In this document: in pieces, positions 29,863 to 40,107 of the stretch | Position numbering within the stretch: position 1 is the stretch's first letter | Layout: each line of letters begins with the position of its first letter | Source: Vibrio marisflavi CECT 7928 | GTDB lineage: Bacteria; Pseudomonadota; Gammaproteobacteria; Enterobacterales; Vibrionaceae | Length of the DNA: 64,000 bases | Assembly (NCBI RefSeq): GCF_921294215.1 | Contig: NZ_CAKLDM010000004.1 | Span: 1-64,000, forward strand | Direction: 5' to 3' | Notes under the pieces: generated by a model | What the model saw: the letters and a program-made list of their open reading frames with translations, nothing else | Databases searched by the model: none | Told to the model about the DNA's origin: nothing | Position numbers and translations under genes: made by a program

Positions 29863-32350
29863 GCAAAATCAACAAAGCCTATCTGATGTTGTTCATGAAA
29901 TACGTAGAGCAAGCGACCAACAGCTCAAAGTGCTGTCAGATATTAGTGATAAGCTTTCTAGCTCTGCTGTAATGCCTAGCCCTGGCGTACCTGGTGTGAT
30001 TGGCACTAAACCGCCAGGCAGAAGACCTGTTAACCGCAGGAACCGCAGAGGGGCTGCATCGAGAAAAGGTGAAGTGAGCCTATCAAAAAGTGATGCGGTG
30101 ACTGTCTCAAAGCCTGTCGTTAATACGGAAACCCAAGGCGTCAGTATTGCTGAAACTAAGAAGCAAGAGCCACTTGAGCCCGTCGAGCTGTCCAGTAAGC
30201 CGTTGGAAGAGTTACCAGGCAAAGTTGAAAATGCCATAAAAGCGGGACTTAAAGCGACAAAGAGTGTCGCCTGTGCCAAAGCGGAAAAACCACTACGCCA
30301 GGTGCCAACAAAAGTCGTTGCTAAATCGGAAAGTAAACCGTCCAGCGATCCTCAATATACGTACTCAACTCATGAAATGGCCACCACTAAAAAGGCAGTC
30401 ATCAAAGAGTCAGTCAAAGAGCTGAAAAAGCTCACCAAGGATAAATCAGGCCGTTTGCGTCGTGAAAATGGCACGTTTGCCAACAAGTCCGAACGTGAAG
30501 CGTATGAGCGCGAACAAGCCAAGAAGAGCGACAAAAAAAGCGGTGATGACAAGCCGAAAGAAAGCACCATGGTTAAGCTCTTTAAGTTCTTTAACTCGTT
30601 TAAAGGTAAGAGCAATGAAGCTGGTGATACTGCCGGTGTCGCGGCGGGTAGCACTCTTTGGTATGCAGCAAAAGAAGCGCATCAACTGGGCAAATCTGCC
30701 AAAGAAGCCAAGAACGAGGCACTTGCGAAGGTTAAAGCGTATAAGAAAAAGCGAGCCAAGATAAAACAAGACAAGGAATCGAAGTCGACTGCAGATGATA
30801 AGCCGACGCAGGCTCGCACAACCAAAGAAAAAGGCAATGCACCGGAAAAAGTAGGCAAAGTTGCCGATCTTAAAGCTGAAAAAGCGAAAAAAGATCAACA
30901 ATCTTCGCTGACTTCGCCAACTCAAGAACCGGCCCAAGGTAAAATTTCTAAAGAAACACAAGCCAAGACGAAGCCAAACCAAAAGCACGTATCGACTGCA
31001 GAGAGCCAAGCGACACCCGCTCGCGCAACCAAAGAAAATAAAGCTACGCCGAGCGAGGCCAGTAAACTTTCTGCACTGAGCGAAGAGAGATTAAACAAAG
31101 CTCAACTATCGGCACTGAAAGAGCAAACTCATAAAGATGAGTCATATCACAAAGTCATTCTCAAGCACCTTGAAGATATGACAGAAAAGCTAAGCAAGAT
31201 CGGCGGTCGTAGCTCTGATTCTGATTCGGACTCTCTGGGTGATTGGCTTGGTGATGCAGAAGAAAAGAACGAAAAGCGTAAGAAGCCTGGCAAGAAACGC
31301 CGCCATAACAGGCGTCGTAGAAGTCGTGGTAAGCGCGGTCGATTTAAGTCGGTGTTCTCAAAGCTTGGTGGATTCAAAGAAGGAGTAAGCCGCCGAGGAA
31401 CATCAATCTTTGGTAAAGCAGCAAGCAAAATAGGCTCTGTCGGTCGATTGGCTGGTGATGCCCTGGACGTGATTAACGGCGGTCCAGCGAGCATCATTAG
31501 TAAAGTTGCGGGCAGTGCAATGGGTGGTATCGGTGGTGCGCTTGGTGGCATTGGCGGGGCTCTAGGTGGTGTTGGCGGTGCGCTTGGTAGCGGTCTGGGT
31601 ATGGCTGCAAAAGGCGTCGGTAAGTTCGTTCCATTTCTAGCACCAGCGATGGCCGCAATGGATGCATACAACGGGTTTACTGACACCAAAAAGCAACAAG
31701 AAACCTTTGGCTTGAAAGATGGCCAAGAGGCTACGTTAGGACAAAAAAGCTCAATGGCGCTGGGCTCTGTGCTGAATATGGGTGGATTAGTTAGCGGCAC
31801 TGCAGGTTTACTTGGTAGCGGTCTCGGTGCGCTTGGTTTTGATGGTGCTCAAAAAGCCCTAAGTTTTGATAGTGGCGATATGGCCAAGGGTATTTATAGC
31901 TTTTTTGGTGGCGACTCTGAGCCTCAACAGGTGGACCCTAAAGAAGCTAATGCCATTGCCAATGCTCAACCCGCAAAAACCATGGCCACAACGGCGAACC
32001 CGCAACAATCTAGCGTTATCACAACAAGCACAGCTAACGAACAATCGCTATCTTCGGCCTCACCAGCTGTCAATGATAAGTCTAACGAACGTGTGAGCGA
32101 TCTGATGGCTGAAAAGGATGCGAAAGAGCTATCGAAAAGCGATAAGGCACAAAACGTTGGATTGGATAAGAAAAGCATTGATGCGCTATCCAAAGCAATT
32201 AGCACAACGAATGCAGTAACTAGCAAGGTATCGCCGCCGGTGACAAATGCGAAAACGCAGCCTAAAGCTACAGCGTATAAACCAGCAAACACTATTCCAA
32301 ATGACTTTAGAGACGGTTCTCTACAACGACTAAGTGCTGACTTGGAGTAA
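29852..32350 (+). CDS. Probable tail tape-measure protein
   Basis: The protein has 832 residues. The N-terminal 500 are highly charged, helical and low in complexity (Lys/Glu/Ala/Ser-rich, including a KKRRHNRRRRSRGKRGR-like block near residue 485). A Gly/Ala-rich hydrophobic region follows (GGIGGALGGIGGALGGVGGA at about 567-586, then FVPFLAPAMAAMDAYNGF), which could become membrane-associated during injection. The position after the chaperone and before baseplate genes fits a tape measure. The extreme Lys content is unusual, so an assignment as another internal tail protein cannot be excluded. Confidence 0.65.
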   Translation: MATKQNQQSLSDVVHEIRRASDQQLKVLSDISDKLSSSAVMPSPGVPGVIGTKPPGRRPVNRRNRRGAASRKGEVSLSKSDAVTVSKPVVNTETQGVSIAETKKQEPLEPVELSSKPLEELPGKVENAIKAGLKATKSVACAKAEKPLRQVPTKVVAKSESKPSSDPQYTYSTHEMATTKKAVIKESVKELKKLTKDKSGRLRRENGTFANKSEREAYEREQAKKSDKKSGDDKPKESTMVKLFKFFNSFKGKSNEAGDTAGVAAGSTLWYAAKEAHQLGKSAKEAKNEALAKVKAYKKKRAKIKQDKESKSTADDKPTQARTTKEKGNAPEKVGKVADLKAEKAKKDQQSSLTSPTQEPAQGKISKETQAKTKPNQKHVSTAESQATPARATKENKATPSEASKLSALSEERLNKAQLSALKEQTHKDESYHKVILKHLEDMTEKLSKIGGRSSDSDSDSLGDWLGDAEEKNEKRKKPGKKRRHNRRRRSRGKRGRFKSVFSKLGGFKEGVSRRGTSIFGKAASKIGSVGRLAGDALDVINGGPASIISKVAGSAMGGIGGALGGIGGALGGVGGALGSGLGMAAKGVGKFVPFLAPAMAAMDAYNGFTDTKKQQETFGLKDGQEATLGQKSSMALGSVLNMGGLVSGTAGLLGSGLGALGFDGAQKALSFDSGDMAKGIYSFFGGDSEPQQVDPKEANAIANAQPAKTMATTANPQQSSVITTSTANEQSLSSASPAVNDKSNERVSDLMAEKDAKELSKSDKAQNVGLDKKSIDALSKAISTTNAVTSKVSPPVTNAKTQPKATAYKPANTIPNDFRDGSLQRLSADLE

Positions 32351-32352
32351 TC

Positions 32353-32700
32353 ATGACTCAAGAAATTAACTACAAACTTAAGGCCACTGCAGACGGCGTA
32401 GAAACTCATGATGATGTTGTTTCTGTTATCGCCCGAGTGGCTGAATGGCTAGATACTCCAGAAGGTGAGGTATGGGGCTCTCCAGCCTGGGGAAATAATC
32501 TTGCTCAATTTAGGCATGAACCGCAATCCGATACTGTTGCGGCCGCAATGGAGAACGTGATCGCTAATAAGTTGCCAAAGGATTTAAGTGACGTTTCGAT
32601 ATCTGGGATAGCGATTACACCTAACACGATTGGAGGCTGGGTAATAGAGCTGGCCATTTCTGGAATACCGCAAAAACTAACACAGGAGATCAATTTGTGA
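32353..32700 (+). CDS. Baseplate wedge protein gp25-like
   Basis: The 115-residue product fits the gp25/gpW-lysozyme-like baseplate family: a helix (HDDVVSVIARVAEWLDTPEG), the hallmark tryptophan loop GEVWGSPAWGNNLAQFRHEP and a C-terminal sheet (GGWVIELAISGIP). It overlaps the J-like gene by four bases (GTGA). gp25 seeds sheath polymerisation on the baseplate. Confidence 0.82.
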   Translation: MTQEINYKLKATADGVETHDDVVSVIARVAEWLDTPEGEVWGSPAWGNNLAQFRHEPQSDTVAAAMENVIANKLPKDLSDVSISGIAITPNTIGGWVIELAISGIPQKLTQEINL

Positions 32701-34082
32701 GCGTAGAAGATACCAAAGCGGAATTTGAAGCAATACTGAGTAAATCAAGTTGGTGGAGCCGGTTTATAGGCTCTCAGTTCGTATCCTATTTATCGCTGTT
32801 TATTTCTCAGTTTGTCGATCGTGCCTCTCAAACTTGCGAACGATTGCTGCAAGAGTCATTTTTATCACTCGCAACGAAAAGAACCTCTATTCTAGCGGGT
32901 GCCGAAGATGTGATGTATGTGCCAAGGAAGATATCACCATCAACCGGCCAGGGAAGAATAACCAATACCGGTACTGAGCGAATTGCACTTTCTGAGCTGA
33001 CTCAGTGTGTCGCAGCAAACCAGGTGAGATACACCATTATGGAAAGTATCGCCCTTGATCCCAATGAGAGCTTAGATGTCACGCTGAATCAGATGGAAAT
33101 TGAGACGATCACGATGACGGTTGAAGAGCAGCAAGACTGGCTATCAATCAGTTTTGATGTGGACCTAACCGCTCGAATCCATAAGGCTATTGTGTATGTG
33201 AATGGGGAAATGTGGACCGAATCATTTAAGTTCCGCTACGCAACGTCAGAATCCAAAGTCTACATGGAGTATTACAAGTCTACAGACCAACTAGGCATTC
33301 GTTTTGGTAATGGCGTGAGCGGTATTTCTCCTGCAGCTGGTGACGTGATTTCTATTGATTTGTGGCTAACAGAAGGTGACACAACATTATTGAATGACCA
33401 GAAGCTTACTATCGTAGAAACCGACCCGGGATCATCAACAAGTGTCAGCATTTCTACCGTTTCTCAGATCACCGGGGGCGATGTCGCAGAGGACATTGAA
33501 TCGATTCGTAACGGTGCGCTTTACTCTACTATCTACGACAATCAAATTGCTTGGGATGGCGACTATCAAGGCTTTATCAAGAGTAATATATCAAGCATTG
33601 TCTGGTTGTCGGTTTGGGGTGAAAAGGAGCAAGAGCTTTTAGCCGGCAAAAAAGACCTGGGCAATATCAACACGATTTTCATTTCTGCTTATTCCAGCAA
33701 AAAGTCTGATGAAGAACTGGACAAAGAAATCCTAGCTCTCTTTGATGGCCGCGAGGGATATAACGAAAGCTATAAGTACGTTACCAGGAAAGATGCGCCA
33801 TTCACTGTCACTGTAGACGGCATTGTATTTGATAGCTCAAACGCCCAAGACGTCACAAAAGCTGTCTCAGATAAATTGTCTTCATTGTATGGAAAAGATG
33901 TCAGCCCTGGGGCGATATACGTAAAATCCATTTGGAGCGCTGTTGAATCTGTAGCGAAAGAGCAGGGCATTGATGAATACACAGTAACGTGTGAAGGCCT
34001 GCTTGATACAGTGCCAATCGATACATTCCAATATCTCGACATCGATGCATCAACCATTACCTTTAACTATCGTAAGGCTTAG
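32697..34082 (+). CDS. Baseplate J/gp6-like wedge protein
   Basis: The start is GTG 32697 or the nearby frame start overlapping the gp25-like stop. The product has 461 residues: an N-terminal helical part (SYLSLFISQFVDRASQTCER), domain one with ITNTGTERIALSELTQ, then the baseplate-J signature YYKSTDQLGIRFGNGVSGIS and ISQITGGDVAEDIESIRNGA-like sequence, and the C-terminal part with TVDGIVFDSSNAQ. gp6/J forms the wedge ring around the tube. Length is typical of the longer J proteins. Confidence 0.85.
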   Translation: MSVEDTKAEFEAILSKSSWWSRFIGSQFVSYLSLFISQFVDRASQTCERLLQESFLSLATKRTSILAGAEDVMYVPRKISPSTGQGRITNTGTERIALSELTQCVAANQVRYTIMESIALDPNESLDVTLNQMEIETITMTVEEQQDWLSISFDVDLTARIHKAIVYVNGEMWTESFKFRYATSESKVYMEYYKSTDQLGIRFGNGVSGISPAAGDVISIDLWLTEGDTTLLNDQKLTIVETDPGSSTSVSISTVSQITGGDVAEDIESIRNGALYSTIYDNQIAWDGDYQGFIKSNISSIVWLSVWGEKEQELLAGKKDLGNINTIFISAYSSKKSDEELDKEILALFDGREGYNESYKYVTRKDAPFTVTVDGIVFDSSNAQDVTKAVSDKLSSLYGKDVSPGAIYVKSIWSAVESVAKEQGIDEYTVTCEGLLDTVPIDTFQYLDIDASTITFNYRKA

Positions 34083-34084
34083 TC

Positions 34085-34942
34085 ATGTGCGACCAAGATA
34101 ACGAACAAGAGCAGCATTTAAAGAGCTGGTTAACAGGGCAACTCACTAAAACCAAGCAAAATGAGCAGTCCTGGACCGACTTGGCCAGCAGTATTGCAGA
34201 ACTTGCCTCAAACCATATTGAAAGCTTTATTACTCGCTTAAGAAGCCGAAATTCTTTGTACGACATGAACAAGGAAGATTTAGAGCAAGATTCTATTGAG
34301 CTGCGCAAAGTCTTTCCTTTGGGTGATGTGAGCGATGAAGACTTACCACACGTTATTATGCAGCGTAGGGATGAAATTCACTTTAAACGCAATGTGTACC
34401 CGCTTGTATCAACGCTTGCGCGTGAGTTCTCGGGCATGGAAGTCTCCTGGGAAAAGCTCTACGCACCGATTGACCAAGAAAAGTACCCATACGGTACCTT
34501 GTTTGCGCTAGAGAGTGAGCTGAGCGACTTTTACGACTTAACACCGGAAGATTTCTTTCTGACCAGTCGCGGCGTCATTCGAATCCCTATCAACAAGATA
34601 CAAAGTGGTCCTGACGGCATTGGTAATGATGAAATTGACGCTTTTGAAGAGAAAGTAAAAAGGGTGATCTATCCACTCATTCCGTTGCGCATCGCTTGTG
34701 ATGGCCAAACGTACTACATCAAATATGAACTTTCTGAGCTGGTGGAATGGGTAACGTACAGCGATGCTGTTACTGACCATTTAAAAACAGAAGAGAAGCC
34801 AATCAGTATCGAGCCGGCACCGATGAAAGTAACTCAAAAGATGGAAACCACCGATGAGAAGAAAGTCGATGCAGTCTATGGTACTCCAAGAATGGATGCA
34901 GTCCCGATGGATGCTATTGCATTAGATCGCGTATACTACTAA
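34085..34942 (+). CDS. Baseplate wedge protein (gpI/gp7-like position)
   Basis: The protein has 285 residues, starting MCDQDNEQEQHLKSWLTGQL. It is mainly helical at the N-terminus with a beta-rich second half (VKRVIYPLIPLRIACDGQTY) and a Pro/Met-rich tail containing repeats (GTPRMDAVPMDAIALDRV). In P2-type baseplates gpI follows gpJ and links wedge to fibres; this gene has the same position. Sequence evidence for homology is weak. Confidence 0.6.
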   Translation: MCDQDNEQEQHLKSWLTGQLTKTKQNEQSWTDLASSIAELASNHIESFITRLRSRNSLYDMNKEDLEQDSIELRKVFPLGDVSDEDLPHVIMQRRDEIHFKRNVYPLVSTLAREFSGMEVSWEKLYAPIDQEKYPYGTLFALESELSDFYDLTPEDFFLTSRGVIRIPINKIQSGPDGIGNDEIDAFEEKVKRVIYPLIPLRIACDGQTYYIKYELSELVEWVTYSDAVTDHLKTEEKPISIEPAPMKVTQKMETTDEKKVDAVYGTPRMDAVPMDAIALDRVYY

Positions 34943-34989
34943 AAGCTCCCCCGCTTTAGAAAACGCCATGCCCAACATAAGGGAATAAC

Positions 34990-35448
34990 ATGGTAGTCGC
35001 ACAAGAAGTTGTTCTAGAAAATACAGAATTACTTAACCAATATTACGACCAACGAGCACTTTCAAGTCTGCCCAATGGTTATAATGCCTTTTTCCAGTTT
35101 GGCGATCTCGATTGGGGTTACGATCTCATTGAAACCGTAGATGGCAAACCAAGCTGTAAAGATATACCACTTGATAAAACAAGCATTGCAAATGTGTTCT
35201 ACACATCAAAGGCGAACTATACCTACGTTAACGGCAATATCGTTATTACTGCCTCGTTGCCAGCTGGTACATTCCCTGCCGGTGAATCACATCAATTCTC
35301 TTGTGTTGGCATAAAAGACACGAATAAAAACCTCATTGGGGTAGCAGTAACGCAGCCAGTCTGGATTTATTCTGACCGTGGTATCTCAATTGAGATCATA
35401 ATCAAAACAGCTAGAAGCGATTCAGCTCAAGTTGCAGTGGGGGCATAA
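34990..35448 (+). CDS. Tail-fibre attachment or proximal fibre protein
   Basis: The 152-residue product is beta-rich (NAFFQFGDLDWGYDLIETVD; NIVITASLPAGTFPAGESHQ; GVAVTQPVWIYSDRGISIEI), similar to the small collar domain that precedes P2-like fibres. Its TAATG junction with the next gene indicates coupled translation. It likely forms the base on which the long fibre sits. Confidence 0.55.
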   Translation: MVVAQEVVLENTELLNQYYDQRALSSLPNGYNAFFQFGDLDWGYDLIETVDGKPSCKDIPLDKTSIANVFYTSKANYTYVNGNIVITASLPAGTFPAGESHQFSCVGIKDTNKNLIGVAVTQPVWIYSDRGISIEIIIKTARSDSAQVAVGA

Positions 35449-36788
35449 TGACGTCTCCACAATTTGAAGAAACGATAATTCTTCCACCAGCGCTGGTGGA
35501 TTTAAACGCGCTGCCTCTTCTCACTGATACGCAGTACTTAGAAGCCTTCACATCACAAAGCTTAAACCGAAAGTTTTGCGGGGTAGTACGCCGAGGAATA
35601 TTCCGTGGTTACGCCTGTGAGCCTGGTAGTGGGCTAAATCTAGGTATCAATATTGGTAAAAACGCGTCGGGAGAGCCTGCAACGTTTGGTGTGGCTCTTG
35701 TTGAGCGTGATGATTACTTGCTGACGGTCCGACAACAACACGATATGTCGGTAACACTGCAAGCGGGGAAAACATCTTATGTCGTTCTCGAGGCGATTTA
35801 CCAACACGGCTTAAAAACCACCCAGGTAGACATTAATGCCACTCAAGAAGCCGCTTGTATCAAGGTGGTTGGAGAGGGCGAGGTCCAGTCTCACCACCTA
35901 GTTTTATGTAAAGCCGTGATCCCAGCGGGAACCACTCAGCTAACCATGCTGCATCTAAACTTCGATGAGCGAGAGCAAGGCGGGTACGACCTGGAAGGTC
36001 ACGTTAACCACCCCGATCCTCACGTTCAGTACGAGCGTAAAGATAACGCGGCTACTGATGATGATATCAATAAGACATCATACGACGAAAAGCACGTCAA
36101 ACTTCCTCAATTTTGGAAGGGTATTTACAAGAAACTAGATGGGTACAATATAGATACCAAGGCATCTCAATCTGACGCAGAAGCCGGTACCAACGACACT
36201 AAGTGGATGTCTCCGCTTAAAGTCATGCAATGGTGGAATAAACTTAAAACGACATCGCTCGCTATTGCCGGTTTTTGGAGCTTTAGAAACTTAAAAGTTG
36301 ATTCTACTGACAATAACAGCCCTGTCTTATACGTGGAAGGCCACCGAAGCAATGCGTCTGACACCATTGGGACGATTTCCTTTAAGAACCGATACAACAA
36401 CGATATCTATTCCATATTCGCCAATGGCAAGGGCGATCTATTCTGGCATGGCCACAAAATCTATCACGAAGGCAATAAGCCCTCTAAAGCCGATGTGGGC
36501 CTAAGTTCCGTGGTCAATGCAGGGCAAAGTAGCTCTGTAACCAGCACCAGCACCAGCACTTATGCGACAACTGCAGGTGTCAAAACGGCTTACGACAAAG
36601 CGGTATCCGCACTAAACACAGCCAACAGCAAAATGACGCAGACCCAAGGGGATGCTCGCTACGCTAGCTTAACCAGTGATCAAAACATCAATGGCAAAAA
36701 CACATTTGCCGAAGAAATAGGCGTCACTGAGAAAAGCAGCATCAAATACGATCCAACGTCTGAAACCATTCAGTTCAAATTCAGTTAA
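35448..36788 (+). CDS. Tail fibre protein (446 aa)
   Basis: The N-terminal 180 residues are beta-rich and resemble fibre-attachment domains (LNLGINIGKNASGEPATFGV; GEVQSHHLVLCKAVIPAGTT). Later come a HPDPHVQYERKD collar-type motif, a KMTQTQGDARYASLTSDQNI fibre-shaft repeat and a short C-terminal end without an evident receptor domain. It therefore looks like a shaft that carries one of the following tip proteins. A very similar shaft motif (KMTQSTADSRYL) occurs in the RCC1 fibre at 43880. Confidence 0.75.
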   Translation: MTSPQFEETIILPPALVDLNALPLLTDTQYLEAFTSQSLNRKFCGVVRRGIFRGYACEPGSGLNLGINIGKNASGEPATFGVALVERDDYLLTVRQQHDMSVTLQAGKTSYVVLEAIYQHGLKTTQVDINATQEAACIKVVGEGEVQSHHLVLCKAVIPAGTTQLTMLHLNFDEREQGGYDLEGHVNHPDPHVQYERKDNAATDDDINKTSYDEKHVKLPQFWKGIYKKLDGYNIDTKASQSDAEAGTNDTKWMSPLKVMQWWNKLKTTSLAIAGFWSFRNLKVDSTDNNSPVLYVEGHRSNASDTIGTISFKNRYNNDIYSIFANGKGDLFWHGHKIYHEGNKPSKADVGLSSVVNAGQSSSVTSTSTSTYATTAGVKTAYDKAVSALNTANSKMTQTQGDARYASLTSDQNINGKNTFAEEIGVTEKSSIKYDPTSETIQFKFS

Positions 36789-36797
36789 GAGATACCC

Positions 36798-39700
36798 ATG
36801 ACAGAACTAGTAGCGTGGTACCCACTCCACAAAGACACTAACGATTGGTCCGGCAATGGTCTTCATCCGACTGACGGCGAATCTGTTGCATTAACAGCAG
36901 GCGGAAAGATTGGGGCGCAATGCTTGCAGTGCTCGAAAGTGCTCACCATTTTACCGTCCAGCAAAATCAAAAAGGCACTCTCAGGCAAGGGACTTTCTAT
37001 CGCATTGTGGATAAAAGAAGGCCATGCATACGGTGAAAATAACTGGCAAGACATTATTCGTTGGGATGCAGGTGGCTATTCGCCTCGAATAGAGCGTCAA
37101 ATGGCCTATCAACAAAATAATGAGTGTATCGACATTGGGTTTACTTTTAATACAACGCCAGGCTTAACCATCGCAGAAGATGACACTTTATCCGTCAAAA
37201 AAGGCGACTGGTTTCATTTCGCTGTTGTGAGAGAGGAAGACACAATATCGATGTACGTCAATGGAGTAATGCAGAGAACAGTAGAGTTGACTGGAGATCT
37301 GGCCGAACCATTTTCTGAGCCTACATCATCTTTTATGATAGCCAAGGAAACGCAAAACACAGATATTTGTGACGTTCGCCTGTACGACGGGGCCATTTCA
37401 CTCAAAACCATTAAAGAACTTGCGAAAGCAAAGATCGTACATATCGACTTTTCTAGCTCTAACTTTTTCGATAAAAGCGAGTATAACCAGCCGATCGTTC
37501 AATCTGAGGTGGCGCCACTATTTAAGCAAGAAATAGGGAACAATGTCGGCCTGGGCTCTGCCTACTTTGGAAAAAATCAATACCTTGAAATTATGGACGA
37601 AGATGAGTTTCCAGCCTTTTTGGGGCGCGGAGAACCAACGTCTTTTGTTCTGGACTTTATGAGGAATGCTTCCCCAGCCGTAACAACCGATTCATTTTTG
37701 GCTGGAATAACCACCGCTAACAACACCGTCGATTATTTTAGCCTTGGTGTTTCAAACCATGACGACGATGTACCCGATGCAAAAAAAATCAAAGCGTACA
37801 TGCAATGGGGAGGAAAAAACATTGTTCTACTCGGGCCAGACAACATTGAGCTAGAAAAATGGTACCAAGTGGTTCTCACCGTAAACCCAATCACACATGA
37901 CTGTGCCCTGTACATTAACGGGGAGTTGGTAGACAAGAAAAATGATCCCGCAATCGTAATGGCCAGCTTAGAGTCTAGAGGTCTCATTATGGGGATGTCT
38001 ACTGCATCTCTACCTGTGAACAGATATAACTTTGAAGGATACATAGATGACTTCCGACTGTACGCCTCTGAGTTATCAGCGGACGATATAAAAGAGCTAT
38101 ACCAGGTAAAAGCGAGCGTAGATAAAAAAGGGGAGTTTCGCTGTAACCAGCTGTCAGAACGTATTGTTGATAACTACGTTGCAGATTGGGTGCCTGTGCC
38201 TGTAAACAGTGCTGTAGGGACAATAGTTGATACTGGACTTATAGGCGCTTTGGGGCAGCCTATCTATCGATGGACTGCAGGAGTGGCTGATTCATATACC
38301 CTCTATTCACATATGTCTGGAGTCATACCAAAAGGCACCAAATTTAAGGCATCGATAAAGGCTAGGCGAGTTGGTGGTGATGTCGACGCAGGAATGGAGA
38401 TGTTTTTCTTCAGTGAAAACAACTCCTATTTGACAAAGAACCAGTTTGTCCCAACGACTGAGTGGGAAACGTATACCTTTGACATTATCGGTAATGCAGA
38501 TCTATCAAAAGCAAGATTAGACAACCAGTACTTATATGATGTGAACCAGGTACTAGAATTCACTGATTTCAAAGTGGAAATTCAGGTTGGGCCAACGGAC
38601 GGACTTCTCTTATATGCACCATATAGAAGCGCTGGAAATCCTAATGATTACTCGGGAGCTGGTCATGTTGGTACCTTAAAGAATGTGGATTCAACAAACC
38701 CAGCATTGACCGATGACGGGTACTCTTTCCCTGCAGAACAAAAGTCACACAATGGCGGGTACATTCACTATGAAGACTTGAGTTTGCAAGGTGAAGAGAC
38801 GCTAACAATCTCCATGTTATTTAAGCTCTCCAAATATAGGTATGACTCGGACTGCCTATGCTCGCTTGGTGATAATGACATTCTGTTCACTATCGACCCT
38901 AATCGTGATTTGTTATTAGTGAGTAGAAACACTGGAGCGGATAGAAGAATCTACACGACGAACCATCCGATTGACGTTGAGAAATGGCATGCTGTCACTA
39001 TTTCAATGACAAACAACCCTGACGGAGTAACTGCCACCGGCGAAATTACATTGAATGGTGAGGTGGTTGCGTCTGGAGCTGTAAATCGCCTAAATACCCA
39101 TACTTACCCGTCTACATTCGCCGTTGGCCAAGATTGGGATAACAAGGTACCAACGGACTTTTTTGCAGGAACAATAGGTGAGGTCCGAGTCTACAACCGT
39201 TTGTTGAGCCTGGCTGAACAACAAGATATCTCTAATAAATTACTTGGAAGTTTAGGATCAGGCCTAAGTGACGGCTTGCTTGAGAATGTTTTAGACACTA
39301 ACTATCAAAAGGAAGTAAACAGACAAGGCGTTGCTCAATTTGAACAATTTTCAGAAATAGGACCAACGCTGGGTATGCTGTTATACGCACCATTCCATGA
39401 TGATGCTGATGATTGCTCCGGTGGTGGCCACATTGGAACCTTGAAGAATCTCAATGCAACGAATCCCGCTTTAACCTCTGATGGCTACGTATTTCCTTCA
39501 ACAAAATATACGCAAACGGGCGGGTACATTCATTACGAAGACCTGTACTTTCAAGAAGAAGAAACACTGACAGCTGTTTATCTGTTTAAGCAGTCCTCTG
39601 ATAACTCGTACAGTTCAGATTTTCAAATGCACATTGCAAGCCTTGGCGACAATGATCTCAACCATAGAATAACAGCTGGTGGAGAGCTAAGCGTGTTCGT

Positions 39701-40076
39701 AAATGGAAAGATTGTAAGTGCACCCAATAATCTAGTCGAACCTGACACCTGGAATGTTGCCATATTCTCAGTTGCCAACAACTCTACCAAATCTGAGTCC
39801 ACAGCATCGGTCACTCTCAATGGTGAGTTATTAGCAACAGGCCCGTGTGCTCCACTCAACATTCGCACTTACGTCAATTCATTCTCGGTCGGCCAGGACT
39901 GGGATGGAAATTTACCTAGTGACTTTTTTGAAGGAACAATAGGCGAAGTTCGAGTTTACAACCGCTTGCTGTCACAGGCCGAACAAAAGCAACTTACCGA
40001 TTTATTACTTGGGAATGCTGGTGCCATGATTGGCAAAACTGGCGAACTCACATGCGCTCAATTCAATGAAGTTTAA
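36798..40076 (+). CDS. Giant tail-fibre adhesin with four LamG-type lectin domains
   Basis: The protein has 1092 residues. Concanavalin/LamG-like domains are visible at about 4-215 (VAWYPLHKDTNDWSGNGLHP), 225-445, 605-835 and 870-1075. The last two are near-duplicates (both contain GGYIHYEDL, then GTIGEVRVYNRLLS). Between the second and third is a beta-sandwich module of about 140 residues resembling a carbohydrate-binding module. Short linkers with the pattern G-x-x-x-C-x-Q-(L/F)-x-E separate modules, the last at the C-terminus (GELTCAQFNEV). Such domains bind surface glycans, so this is a receptor-binding fibre or side fibre. Duplication suggests expansion for avidity. Confidence 0.8.
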   Translation: MTELVAWYPLHKDTNDWSGNGLHPTDGESVALTAGGKIGAQCLQCSKVLTILPSSKIKKALSGKGLSIALWIKEGHAYGENNWQDIIRWDAGGYSPRIERQMAYQQNNECIDIGFTFNTTPGLTIAEDDTLSVKKGDWFHFAVVREEDTISMYVNGVMQRTVELTGDLAEPFSEPTSSFMIAKETQNTDICDVRLYDGAISLKTIKELAKAKIVHIDFSSSNFFDKSEYNQPIVQSEVAPLFKQEIGNNVGLGSAYFGKNQYLEIMDEDEFPAFLGRGEPTSFVLDFMRNASPAVTTDSFLAGITTANNTVDYFSLGVSNHDDDVPDAKKIKAYMQWGGKNIVLLGPDNIELEKWYQVVLTVNPITHDCALYINGELVDKKNDPAIVMASLESRGLIMGMSTASLPVNRYNFEGYIDDFRLYASELSADDIKELYQVKASVDKKGEFRCNQLSERIVDNYVADWVPVPVNSAVGTIVDTGLIGALGQPIYRWTAGVADSYTLYSHMSGVIPKGTKFKASIKARRVGGDVDAGMEMFFFSENNSYLTKNQFVPTTEWETYTFDIIGNADLSKARLDNQYLYDVNQVLEFTDFKVEIQVGPTDGLLLYAPYRSAGNPNDYSGAGHVGTLKNVDSTNPALTDDGYSFPAEQKSHNGGYIHYEDLSLQGEETLTISMLFKLSKYRYDSDCLCSLGDNDILFTIDPNRDLLLVSRNTGADRRIYTTNHPIDVEKWHAVTISMTNNPDGVTATGEITLNGEVVASGAVNRLNTHTYPSTFAVGQDWDNKVPTDFFAGTIGEVRVYNRLLSLAEQQDISNKLLGSLGSGLSDGLLENVLDTNYQKEVNRQGVAQFEQFSEIGPTLGMLLYAPFHDDADDCSGGGHIGTLKNLNATNPALTSDGYVFPSTKYTQTGGYIHYEDLYFQEEETLTAVYLFKQSSDNSYSSDFQMHIASLGDNDLNHRITAGGELSVFVNGKIVSAPNNLVEPDTWNVAIFSVANNSTKSESTASVTLNGELLATGPCAPLNIRTYVNSFSVGQDWDGNLPSDFFEGTIGEVRVYNRLLSQAEQKQLTDLLLGNAGAMIGKTGELTCAQFNEV

Positions 40077-40107
40077 TCACCATTCAATATCAACGTAGGG
40101 GAAATAT

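Noticed and set aside
30446..31009. 187-codon minus-strand frame opposite the tape-measure gene
   Set aside because: Phe/Leu-rich composition mirrors Lys/Glu codons on the other strand; mimics a membrane protein but has no context.
31147..31800. 217-codon minus-strand frame opposite the tape-measure gene
   Set aside because: Pro-rich low-complexity sequence is the antisense of the Gly/Ala-rich region of the real gene; no start signals.
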